DNA from: an uncultured Rhizobiaceae bacterium
GTDB lineage: Bacteria > Pseudomonadota > Alphaproteobacteria > Rhizobiales > Rhizobiaceae
NCBI GenBank assembly: GCA_951813045.1
Contig: CATOTF010000002.1
Span: 2,480,001 to 2,544,000, forward strand
Length of the DNA: 64,000 bases
Reading direction: 5' to 3'
Shown here piece by piece: positions 42,918 to 50,910 of the stretch. The notes below the pieces were generated by a model. That model was given only the letters and a program-made list of their open reading frames with translations. It had not been told where the DNA came from and made no database searches. The position numbers were made by a program, and so were the translations under genes. How positions within the stretch are numbered: position 1 is the stretch's first letter; each line of letters begins with the position of its first letter.

Positions 42918-43309
42918 CCTTTTAGCACTTGTATTGGAAAAGACGTTTTGGGGGTGCTTAACATATAGATAATCTGTAAGAATTTGACCGAAATTCGGCG
43001 TCGATTATTGCCAATAACCAAACGTATATCAATGGTAACGCCGTAATCCTACCGACGACTAATTGGTATGAAATATCGATTTATTCGGCCCAGACTGCCG
43101 TTCATAAGGCGAGCCAAAACGACTATCGACTTTTCTAAAGTTGCCGCTCGTTGCAAACAAAATTATTGAGCTCAAATTACCGAAAGCAGGACAAACTCGA
43201 CGTTTTCTGCCAATGTTCCAATTGCCGCACTCCCCACATAGCCTCGTAAGATCATAAGGTTGTTGCGAAATTGGTTCTTATTCCTAGAATGAATTTGGGA
43301 GGAATGCTT
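42918..43309. other. Gene-free gap between divergent thioesterase and GFA genes
   Basis: I see no gene, RNA or clear terminator in these 392 bases. The sequence is A+T-rich and must hold the two divergent promoters. A good ribosome site (GGGAGGA) at about 43297 belongs to the GFA gene. Confidence 0.4.
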
Positions 43310-43726
43310 ATGTTGCCAGAACAGTTCACCGGTGGATGCGCGTGTGGAGCAATCCGATACAAGTCCGATGGTGTTGCCCGCTACATGGGCAATTGTCATT
43401 GCCGTGATTGCCAGCAGGCTACTGGAAGTGCCTATTTTCCAGCAGTCCTAGTGAAGCAATCGGATTTCAAGCTCGAAAAAGGGGAACCAAAATGGTTCGA
43501 GCGCCGAGCTGATCGCGGCCATGCAATGCTTCGAGGCTTCTGCTCTGAATGTGGGTCACCGTTGTTTCTGATCAATAAGGCAAGTGAGGGAGCAATGATA
43601 CTGTTCGCGGGTAGTTTGGATGATCCGAGCTGGTATGTGCCAAGCCGTGATATTTACGTGAAGAGTGCGCAGCCTTGGGATCAAATGGATCCCAGTCTTC
43701 CGAAATCTGATGGTATGCCTGCTTAG
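43310..43726 (+). CDS. GFA/CENP-V-domain zinc protein
   Basis: ATG 43310 has GGGAGGA at ideal spacing and gives 138 residues; the longer frame is not supported. The zinc ligands of the GFA fold are visible: CACG (about 9-12), NCHCRDCQQATG (about 28-39) and FCSECGSPL (about 78-86). The family includes the so-called glutathione-dependent formaldehyde-activating proteins, but most members have no proven reaction. It stands alone. Confidence 0.87.
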   Translation: MLPEQFTGGCACGAIRYKSDGVARYMGNCHCRDCQQATGSAYFPAVLVKQSDFKLEKGEPKWFERRADRGHAMLRGFCSECGSPLFLINKASEGAMILFAGSLDDPSWYVPSRDIYVKSAQPWDQMDPSLPKSDGMPA

Positions 43727-44021
43727 TTTTACCAATGTTGCTATTTTTCGGTGTCAGTCGTCAGATAGCATCCGCGCATGGCGCAATATCAATCAAAGTG
43801 GGCTCATTGTCCGAATTTATCTGCTGTGGGCGAACTTCCGAAGTCAACTAGTCCAGATACCTGCCGCTCATATTGCCGCACAACGCGGTAGCGGAACTAT
43901 CAAAGTTCCGCATCGATTCAATATTCAACGCCAAATGTGCACGCCTTCGGAAGAGTTGATACCGGTCCAGGCCGTGATCGTGGATTGAATGCCGAAGATC
44001 ATCACACAATCATAACTCGTT

Positions 44022-45383
44022 TCACCGTGTCGATTGTAAAGGATTCCAGACAGCACTTTTCATGCACAATGCCAGGCCGGTGCCAATCACCACCAATCCG
44101 GCAGCTACGCCGGCAAACGTCGTGTTGATATCAAGTGTGAAGTAGATAGCGACGGCGCCAATCATGGAAACAACCAGCAACCGTATCATGCCAACCAAAA
44201 CCGGAAGCGTCATGAAACCGGTGCCCTGGCAGGCAAAATATAATGTCTGTCCGCCGCCGAAAAATCCGCAAAAAGGTGCGACAATGAACAAGTATTGTGC
44301 ACCAAAATCGTAAGCCTTGGGGTCGGCGGTGAACAGGCCAAGCCATAGATGAGGCTGAATAGCGAAGATGAGACCGGCCAGCGTCATGAACACGAAAACC
44401 ACACCAGCGCCGGTCCATGCTATCTTTCGAGCGCGGGCATAATTGCCGGCACCGAAGTTGGTGCCGACGGCCAACGTTAAAGCTGCGCCTATCCCAAACG
44501 CGATTGGAATGAGCATCAGTTCCAACCGGCTGCCCAAACCGTAACCCGCGAGAGCCGCTGTGCCATATCGTCCAACATATCCGGTAACCACGGCAACCGT
44601 GAGGGCTATTCCTGCGCTGTTGATCAATCCCAATCCGCCGACACGCATAATGTCTTTAATCGGCGGCCAGGCAACTCTTTGAACGTAGAGCGAAACGGCC
44701 GTGTTGGGTTTCAACAGGTGGACGGCTAGGTAAACCGCTGCACCGCCCTGGCACACAACAAGCGCAATCGCGGTTCCGGCAACACCGAAGCTGAGAACTG
44801 CACCCCATCCCAATGTAAGCATGCCGGACAGGCCGATCTGCGCAAGCCCGCTAACCAACAAAACCCGTGCGGGTGTTGCCATGTCTCCACTTCCGCGAAT
44901 TATCGCCGCCAACACCCAAAGCAGCCAGACAGCAATTGACCCTCCAAATGTGATCGCGGAGTAGAGCACCGCGCCGTCAAGCGCCTCACCAACACCGCCC
45001 ATCAGCGCATAGATCGGGCGCGCAAATATACCGAGTACCACGGTGAAGATGAGGGCCATGGAGCCGGCAATCAGCAATCCATGCCAGGCCAAAGCCCGTG
45101 CCGCTAACTCATCGTTTCGACCAAGCGCACGGGACAGAGCCGATGTCACGCCGCCGCCAATCGCACCGCCGGCCATCATGTTCATGAGCATCAGAAAGGG
45201 GAAAACAAGGGCAAGGCTGGCCAACGCATCGGTGCCAAGGTGCCCGACAAACCACACATCGGCAAAAATTGTAGCCGTTGTCATCAGCGTAGCGGCCACG
45301 TTTGGCGCCGCCAGCTTGAAAAGCATGCTGCCAATCGGCGCTTCCAACAGGAATTCCATCCGACTCGTGTTGGGAGCTTTCAA
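44022..45383 (-). CDS. MATE-family multidrug/toxin exporter
   Basis: The 453-residue protein has about 12 membrane segments in two MatE halves. The family marks PNVAATLMTTATIFADVWFVGHLGTDALASL (N half) and GLINSAGIALTVAVVTGYVGRYGTAALAGYGLGSRLE (C half) are visible. It is a cation/drug antiporter of the inner membrane. It lies downstream of the nitronate monooxygenase by 85 bp on the same strand and may share its transcript. Confidence 0.9.
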   Translation of the reverse strand: MKAPNTSRMEFLLEAPIGSMLFKLAAPNVAATLMTTATIFADVWFVGHLGTDALASLALVFPFLMLMNMMAGGAIGGGVTSALSRALGRNDELAARALAWHGLLIAGSMALIFTVVLGIFARPIYALMGGVGEALDGAVLYSAITFGGSIAVWLLWVLAAIIRGSGDMATPARVLLVSGLAQIGLSGMLTLGWGAVLSFGVAGTAIALVVCQGGAAVYLAVHLLKPNTAVSLYVQRVAWPPIKDIMRVGGLGLINSAGIALTVAVVTGYVGRYGTAALAGYGLGSRLELMLIPIAFGIGAALTLAVGTNFGAGNYARARKIAWTGAGVVFVFMTLAGLIFAIQPHLWLGLFTADPKAYDFGAQYLFIVAPFCGFFGGGQTLYFACQGTGFMTLPVLVGMIRLLVVSMIGAVAIYFTLDINTTFAGVAAGLVVIGTGLALCMKSAVWNPLQSTR

Positions 45384-45468
45384 AGACCTGGCCGCCCAAA
45401 TGCATGGGCTTTAAGCACAGGTGCCTCATTGGGAAGATGTGAATGTCGGGAGAGACTCTGGGACAATG

Positions 45469-46446
45469 TCAGGCCGCCAGCATCGATTCCAGCCGTTTGC
45501 GGATGATTGCGTCCGCTTCGGTCATGATCGTTGTGATCAACTCTTCACAGGTGGGTATGTCGTTGATTAACCCGGCCACCATCCCGCACGACCAGGCACC
45601 AGCATCCATATCACCATCCATCATCACCTTCGGATAAACACCTGCTACCTCATCCAGAATATCATCGATTTTCAGGTCCGGTCCCAGCTCCGCTTCCTTT
45701 GCCAAAAGCCGCTCGACAGCTTCATTGTTCAATACCCTCTCCGTATTCCGCAAAGGACGCATGACCAGCCGTGTGTCCAGTTCCGTGGCTGCAAGGATGG
45801 CTTGCTTAACATTATCGTGCACCGGAGCCTCTTTGGTCGCGATAAAGCGGGTGCCCATATTCATGCCATCCGCGCCCATGGCCAATGACGCAACCAGGGA
45901 TCGGGCATCTGCCATTCCACCGGAGGCAACGAATGGAATTTCCAGTTCATCCGCAGCGCGGGGCAACAGGATCATGTTGGGTATGTCATCTTCGCCGGGA
46001 TGGCCACCGCATTCAAAACCGTCCACCGACACCGCGTCACAACCGATGGATTGAGCCTTGAGCGAATGGCGCACCGACGTGCACTTGTGAATAACCTTGA
46101 TACCTGCGTCTTTAAGATACGGCATCACCTGTTCAGGGTTCCGTCCCGCGGTTTCAACCACTTTCACACCGCCTTCGATGATGGCACGTATGTAGCCAGG
46201 ATAGTCCGGTGCTTTCATGACCGGAAGAAAGGTCAGATTCACGCCAATAGGCTTGTCGGTCATGTCCTTGCAGCGCGCGATCTCATTAGCCAGATCGGTG
46301 GGGGATTGCTGCGTCAATGCCGTAATAATACCCAGGCCACCCGCGTTGGAAACGGCCGCCGCGAGTTCTGCGAAACCGACAAAATGCATCCCGCCCTGAA
46401 TGATAGGATGCTCAATGCCGAGCATCTCAGTAATTTTTGTTTTCAT
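45469..46446 (-). CDS. Nitronate monooxygenase-family FMN protein
   Basis: The 325-residue TIM-barrel protein starts TKITEMLGIEHPIIQGGMHFVG and has the NMO/FabK marks GGLGIITAL, KVVETAGRNPE, DAVSVDGFECGGHPGE (the His of the active site) and VASGGMADARSL with GADGMNMGTRFIAT. It oxidises alkyl nitronates or, in relatives, reduces 2-enoyl groups. It overlaps the HxlR regulator stop by ATGA and is the likely regulated partner. Confidence 0.88.
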   Translation of the reverse strand: MKTKITEMLGIEHPIIQGGMHFVGFAELAAAVSNAGGLGIITALTQQSPTDLANEIARCKDMTDKPIGVNLTFLPVMKAPDYPGYIRAIIEGGVKVVETAGRNPEQVMPYLKDAGIKVIHKCTSVRHSLKAQSIGCDAVSVDGFECGGHPGEDDIPNMILLPRAADELEIPFVASGGMADARSLVASLAMGADGMNMGTRFIATKEAPVHDNVKQAILAATELDTRLVMRPLRNTERVLNNEAVERLLAKEAELGPDLKIDDILDEVAGVYPKVMMDGDMDAGAWSCGMVAGLINDIPTCEELITTIMTEADAIIRKRLESMLAA

Positions 46447-46922
46447 GTTGATCTCACTAAAGATGTCCGTTCATTTTCAAACGGCTCGGAAAGGCGCGCA
46501 CGCGCATCTGTTGCGCTCATTGCTTCGCCGCATTGCGAGCAGGTCATTTCAGGTATTGTAACGTGCCCGCAACCCTTGTGCCGGATTTGGACCGGCGTCG
46601 CACCGTCGACCAGCCACCGGTCGCCCCATTGTTTTAGAGCAACAATCACCGGCCACAGGTCACGCCCCATCCCGGTCAGACGATATTCATGGCGCATCGG
46701 ACGATATGCATAGGGTTCCCGTTTGATAACACCGCGTGTTTCAAGCTTTCGCAGCCGTTTAGAAAGCAGATGCGAAGACATGCCGGTGTAAAGCAGGAAG
46801 TCATCGAAACGGCGCGTTCCAAGGAACAACTCCCGAAGAATCATGAGTGACCATTCATCCCCGACTTGCGCGATTGACCGGGCAATTGAACAGGTTTGTG
46901 AAGCGAGATCTGCGCGGCTCAT
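46443..46922 (-). CDS. HxlR-family transcriptional regulator
   Basis: ATG 46922 gives 159 residues; a TTG at 46937 is less likely. The N-terminal winged-helix HxlR domain shows CSIARSIAQVGDEWSLMILRELFLGTRRFDDF, MSSHLLSKRLRKLE and YRLTGMGRDLWPV. The first Cys (about residue 11) could sense electrophiles, as in HypR/YodB relatives. A C-terminal zinc-like part (HKGCGHV...MTCSQCGEAM, about 115-140) is a common extension. It controls, by inference, itself, the NMO gene and the divergent GST gene through the palindromes at 46930-46970. Confidence 0.9.
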   Translation of the reverse strand: MSRADLASQTCSIARSIAQVGDEWSLMILRELFLGTRRFDDFLLYTGMSSHLLSKRLRKLETRGVIKREPYAYRPMRHEYRLTGMGRDLWPVIVALKQWGDRWLVDGATPVQIRHKGCGHVTIPEMTCSQCGEAMSATDARARLSEPFENERTSLVRST

Positions 46923-46929
46923 AATAGGT

Positions 46930-46970
46930 AACTTCAAATTTTGAATTGACTAACTTCTAATTTTGAAGTT
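46930..46970. promoter_or_regulatory. Two palindromic operator sites between HxlR regulator and GST
   Basis: AACTTCAAATTTTGAATT (46930-46947) and AACTTCTAATTTTGAAGTT (46952-46970) are two similar palindromes whose starts are 22 bp apart, two helical turns. They lie in the divergent promoter region and are the likely binding sites of the HxlR protein. Confidence 0.65.
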
Positions 46971-47046
46971 ACAGATTGTCAATCATGCGCATCCCGTTCC
47001 GAACTACTTCCACTGTGATTCTCGGGGCCGCCAAGGGAGGATTATC

Positions 47047-47649
47047 TTGAAGGTTTATTTTGCACCTCAGTCCAGAGCCGTGCGAACGGTTTGGTTACTG
47101 GAAGAAATCGGGCTTTCCTACGAGCTGGAGCGATTCCAATTGGGCCAAAAAGAGATGCGTGCTCCCGAATATACGAGCATTAATCCAAACGGCCGCGTTC
47201 CAACGTTAGTCGACGGAGATGTAACAATTTCCGAAAGCACCGCAATCGCACAATATCTGGCCGCCAAATACGCTCCTGCCTTGGCACCCGATCACAAATT
47301 AGAAAATTTTGCGCAATACCTTCAATGGCTTCACTACGCGGAAGGCATGATCATGCCTCCCATCAACAATTATGTGGTTGAGACTATTCTGCTTCCGCCG
47401 GAACGACGCAATGAAGAAATTGCAACACGGTCGCTCAAGCTATTGAATCGAACCCTCGGCGCGGCTGAGCTTCATATGCAGGACCGTGAGTTCCTGGCTG
47501 GCGATTTTACGATTGCCGACACTATAACGGGTCATGCCATCATCATGTCCCGACGGCTGGGCGCGAATTTTGAAGCGCTTCCCAACCTATCTAACTACGC
47601 TGATAATCTTGAGGCCAGACCTGCATTCAAGGCTGCCGAAGCAGCCTGA
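47047..47649 (+). CDS. Glutathione S-transferase
   Basis: TTG 47047 is chosen because GGGAGGA lies 6 bases before it, and the fold begins at once (KVYFAPQSRAVRTVWLLEEIGL). The 200-residue protein has the thioredoxin-like N domain with NPNGRVPTLVDGD and SESTAIAQYLAAKY (about 48-80), and the helical C domain with the N-capping motif FTIADTITGHAI. It conjugates glutathione to electrophiles. It is divergent from the HxlR-NMO pair. Confidence 0.9.
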   Translation: MKVYFAPQSRAVRTVWLLEEIGLSYELERFQLGQKEMRAPEYTSINPNGRVPTLVDGDVTISESTAIAQYLAAKYAPALAPDHKLENFAQYLQWLHYAEGMIMPPINNYVVETILLPPERRNEEIATRSLKLLNRTLGAAELHMQDREFLAGDFTIADTITGHAIIMSRRLGANFEALPNLSNYADNLEARPAFKAAEAA

Positions 47650-47696
47650 CGCGCATGCAAGGCTAATACTGATCCTGTTTGGGGGGTGCTAAAATC

Positions 47697-48461
47697 ATGA
47701 AGCCCGTCTGTCTCGTGATTGGTGCCGGTGCGGGCATCGGAGGAAATGTCGGCCGGCGATTTGCCCGTGAGGGGTATCACGCGGTTCTGGCAAGAAGGAG
47801 CAATCAAGAGGGCCTCGATAACCTGGTCCAGTCCATTCGCGGTGAAGATGGAGAGGCGTCGGGCTTTCTTGTTAATGCGGTGAAAGAAAACAGCATCGAA
47901 AACCTGATAACCCAAACCGAAACCGAGATCGGGCCAATAGATGTTATGGTTTTCAATCTCGGCGCACAGACCGGCAATGTTTCGCTTGAAGAAACAACTC
48001 TGAAAACATTTGAATTGGGATGGCGCCTGGCAACCCTCAGCCTGTTCCGGGCTGCATCGGCGCTGATTCCGCTGATGGAAAATCGCGGCAAGGGGACAAT
48101 TCTGGTTACATCGTCGACTGCCGCTATGAGAGGCAATCCGCTACAGCATTCGCATGCGGCCGCAATGGGTGGACGGCGCATGCTGTGTCAAAGCCTCCAC
48201 GCGGAATATGCTTCATGCGGAATCCATCTTGCCCACATAATCGTTGACGGCATGGTGGACGCGCCTGACACACTGGGTAGAATTCTGGGCTCTGAGCGGT
48301 TCCAGACATTGAGAGAAAGCCGCGGGCTTGAACGTGATGGGCTGCTGCTTCCAGAGGAAGTCGCTGAAACCTACTTTCATTTGGCGCATCAGCACCGATC
48401 CGCCTGGACTCACGAGATCGACCTGCGCCCCTTCTCAGAAACACCCTGGTGGAACAGTTGA
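47697..48461 (+). CDS. Short-chain dehydrogenase-fold protein lacking the YxxxK pair
   Basis: ATG 47697 follows GGGGGG and gives 254 residues. The coenzyme-binding GAGAGIGG (about 10-17) and the strand-4 NLGAQTG are present. Where the active site should read YxxxK after SS, the sequence is HSHAAAMGG (about 158-166): Tyr and Lys are both replaced. A subgroup of SDR proteins has Phe for the Tyr but keeps the Lys. The end DGMVDAPDT (about 186-194) resembles that subgroup. Catalysis is doubtful. It is 47 bp after the GST gene and likely cotranscribed. Confidence 0.8.
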   Translation: MKPVCLVIGAGAGIGGNVGRRFAREGYHAVLARRSNQEGLDNLVQSIRGEDGEASGFLVNAVKENSIENLITQTETEIGPIDVMVFNLGAQTGNVSLEETTLKTFELGWRLATLSLFRAASALIPLMENRGKGTILVTSSTAAMRGNPLQHSHAAAMGGRRMLCQSLHAEYASCGIHLAHIIVDGMVDAPDTLGRILGSERFQTLRESRGLERDGLLLPEEVAETYFHLAHQHRSAWTHEIDLRPFSETPWWNS

Positions 48462-48536
48462 ATTCTGTGATCACCTAGGGCTGCTTTCTCGAGACCGGCG
48501 AATTTATTCGTGTTTCTCGAATGTCTGGAATGCCCT

Positions 48537-50056
48537 GATTTTGATGAAAAAGTCGGCCTTAAAGTAATCACCATTGGCTGATTCAGTTTACCCATTGATT
48601 TGGGAGATTGATGCGATGCTGGGACCACGCCAGGAATTTCAATCGGCTTTGTTTTACGAGTTCAATCTCGAAGACCACGTGCCTGATGATCATCTATTGC
48701 GGTCAATTGACCGGTTTGTTGATCTTGGCGATATGCGGTCGCACCTGCGCCCATTTTACAGCGATATTGGCCGCCCTTCGGTTGACCCGGAACTGATGAT
48801 CCGCATGCTATTGATCGGATACATCATGGGCATCCGGTCGGAACGGTGGTTGTGTGATGAGGTTCATGTGAACCTTGCGTATCGATGGTTTTGTCGTCTT
48901 GACCTGGGCGACCCTGTGCCTGATCAATCAACCTTTTCCAAGAACCGGCATGGCCGGTTTCGAGAAAGTGACCTGTTCCGGCAATTGTTTGAGAACGTCG
49001 TTGCCCGATGCATCAAGGAGGGCGTTGTCGGTGGCGAGATATTTGCCACTGATGCCAGTATTATTGAAGCCGACGCCAACCGGCAGAACTCGACACCGAA
49101 GGAAGATTGGGATGTGTCGTCACTTGATCCCGAGACCGTTCCCAGAGCGGTTCGGGAATATCTGAACGTGTTGGATGATGCGGCTTTCGGTGCTGCCAGT
49201 GAGGTGAAGCCTAAGTTCACATCCCACAGCGATCCGTCGTCCCAGTGGACGGGGGCCAAGAAAGGCCCGGCATTCTTCGCTTATTCGGATAACTATCTCA
49301 TCGATACTGATCATGCGATCATCGTTGATGTGGAGGCCAGCCGTTCAATCCGACAGGCCGAGGTTGGTGCAACGCGAACGATGATCAAGCGAACCCGGGA
49401 GGCGTTCGACCTCTACCCTGAGGTACTGGTTGCAGACACAGCCTATGGTTCAGCAGAAAACCTCAATTGGCTTGTGAACAGTGAAGGGATTATGCCGCAT
49501 ATTCCTGTCATCGATCATTCCAAACGGATTGACGGCATCTTTGAGAAATCTGACTTCGTTTATAATCTTGATAGAGACGCATACATCTGTCCCATAGGGT
49601 TGCCTCTTTACCCGGCCAAAAAGGTCTATCGAAACCGGAAAACTCCCATCGCAGCAGACAATATGATCCGTTACCGCGCCAGCAAATATGATTGCGAAGA
49701 ATGCTTGCTGAAGAAATACTGTTGCCCCAAAGATCCCTCCCGAAAAATCTTGCGTCATATCTATGAAGGTGCCCGTGACCTGGCACGTGAATTGTCGTTG
49801 ACCGATGCATATGTCGATTCAATGAAGCGACGAAAGAAGGTCGAAATGTTGTTTGCACACCTCAAACGCATCATGAAGCTCGGCCGACTGCGCCTGCGCG
49901 GACCGAATGGAGCCAAAGATGAGTTCCTCCTCGCAGCAACAGCCCAAAACCTCCGCAAACTAGCCAAGTTGATCCCCCAACCGGCGTGAAACCGGATCGG
50001 GAGACGCTCAAGCCGAAACAGGCACCAAATAAAACAAAGCCTTTTTCATCAAAATC
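48537..50056 (+). mobile_element. IS1182-family element, copy 2 (1520 bp, diverged)
   Basis: It has the same ends as copies 1 and 3 (GATTTTGATGAAAAAG and its complement) and is flanked by CCCT on both sides (48533-48536 and 50057-50060), a clean 4-bp target duplication. Many substitutions relative to copies 1 and 3 show an older or separately acquired copy. Confidence 0.9.
48616..49989 (+). CDS. IS1182-family transposase, copy 2
   Basis: 457 residues from ATG 48616, with the same domain order as copy 1. It is diverged in the middle (FATDASIIEADANRQNSTPK) and after DHSKRIDG. The reading frame is intact, so it may still be active. Confidence 0.92.
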   Translation: MLGPRQEFQSALFYEFNLEDHVPDDHLLRSIDRFVDLGDMRSHLRPFYSDIGRPSVDPELMIRMLLIGYIMGIRSERWLCDEVHVNLAYRWFCRLDLGDPVPDQSTFSKNRHGRFRESDLFRQLFENVVARCIKEGVVGGEIFATDASIIEADANRQNSTPKEDWDVSSLDPETVPRAVREYLNVLDDAAFGAASEVKPKFTSHSDPSSQWTGAKKGPAFFAYSDNYLIDTDHAIIVDVEASRSIRQAEVGATRTMIKRTREAFDLYPEVLVADTAYGSAENLNWLVNSEGIMPHIPVIDHSKRIDGIFEKSDFVYNLDRDAYICPIGLPLYPAKKVYRNRKTPIAADNMIRYRASKYDCEECLLKKYCCPKDPSRKILRHIYEGARDLARELSLTDAYVDSMKRRKKVEMLFAHLKRIMKLGRLRLRGPNGAKDEFLLAATAQNLRKLAKLIPQPA

Positions 50057-50183
50057 CCCTACATCATCAATTCAAACGACGTCGCATTGTGAATATTAGC
50101 ACCTGGGACACCAAGGTAGTTTGTCCCCACTCCTGCCATTGAACCATCAATTCGCCCAAGGTTTATGCTTGTTACCACGAGCG

Positions 50184-50465
50184 CTACAACCCCAACTCGC
50201 TGTGTGAGCCAAGCCTGACAAGTTGCAAGGCGTTGTCATCCGTCTTGCGGTAGATCAGCACCAGATCGGGGCGGATGTGGCAATCACGGTGGTCTGACCA
50301 GTTGCCGGTCAAGGCGTGATCGAAATTGTTGTGTGGTAGGGGTTTGTCTTGAATGAGAAGGTCGAGTACGGCTTCTAGTCGTTTGTCGAGGTCGCGGGCA
50401 TAGCGGCCAGATTTCTCACGCCGGTAATCCCGTTTGAATTTGCGTGTATATTCAATCCGGCGCAT
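50184..50465 (-). CDS. YafQ-family toxin (RelE/ParE superfamily mRNA endonuclease)
   Basis: The 93-residue basic protein shows the YafQ pattern: YTRKFKRDYRREKSGR (about 6-21), LPHNNFDHALTGNWSDHRDCHIRPDLVLIYRK (about 43-74) and LVRLGSHSELGL. The conserved His residues and Asp match the YafQ catalytic set. It cleaves mRNA on the ribosome when free of antitoxin. It overlaps the DinJ gene by 14 bp. Confidence 0.9.
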   Translation of the reverse strand: MRRIEYTRKFKRDYRREKSGRYARDLDKRLEAVLDLLIQDKPLPHNNFDHALTGNWSDHRDCHIRPDLVLIYRKTDDNALQLVRLGSHSELGL

Positions 50466-50715
50466 TCAGATCGTCAAACAGGGCTTTGGTTGTATCCGCT
50501 TTGATAGTCTCGCCCCGCCGTGCGGCTTGCATTGCCGCAATGGTTTCCTCATTGGGAACAAGAGGATCGAAGGGCAACGCCTTCTCAACGGCAATGCGGG
50601 TCATCATCATGCGAAACGCATCGGAGACGGTCAGCCCCATTGCGGCGAGTACAGTGGTCGCATCTTCCTTGGTCTGTTCATTGATCCTTGCGCGGACAAC
50701 AGCATTTTCGGGCAT
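50452..50715 (-). CDS. DinJ/RelB-family antitoxin
   Basis: ATG 50715 follows AAAGGAG and gives 87 residues; the longer frame is not supported. The N-terminal ribbon-helix-helix (NAVVRARINEQTKEDATTVLAAMGLTVSDAFRMMMTRI) binds DNA and the C-terminus (LPFDPLVPNEETIAAM) wraps the toxin. The upstream palindrome at 50739-50761 is its probable operator. Confidence 0.9.
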   Translation of the reverse strand: MPENAVVRARINEQTKEDATTVLAAMGLTVSDAFRMMMTRIAVEKALPFDPLVPNEETIAAMQAARRGETIKADTTKALFDDLNAPD

Positions 50716-50738
50716 GGTGAAATCTCCTTTCAAATACA

Positions 50739-50761
50739 ATTGTAGCCCAAATGGGCACAAT
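50739..50761. promoter_or_regulatory. Palindromic operator of the dinJ-yafQ-like pair
   Basis: ATTGT-A-GCCCA-AA-TGGGC-ACAAT is a near-perfect 23-bp palindrome 24 bp upstream of the antitoxin start. A second one (TTCCATTG/CAATGGAA, 50781-50800) lies 20 bp further. Autoregulation by the antitoxin-toxin complex is usual for this family. Confidence 0.6.
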
Positions 50762-50802
50762 AACCAAGAATATTCTTCTATTCCATTGATACCAATGGAA
50801 AA

Positions 50803-50832
50803 ACCGCCCGATGGCTGTGGCCATTGGGCGGG
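50803..50832. terminator. Probable terminator between ParB and the toxin-antitoxin pair
   Basis: ACCGCCCGATGG pairs with CCATTGGGCGGGT around CTGTGG. A T-run follows on the plus strand (GGTTTTTTT) and on the minus strand (GGTTTTTCC), so it could stop transcription in both directions, chiefly that of the ParB gene ending at 50911. Confidence 0.75.
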
Positions 50833-50910
50833 TTTTTTTCGATTTGAAGTGAGAGCCGATGCGGCGGAACACTCCACCGCATCGGGTGTTTGATTTATCG
50901 GGCGGATTGC

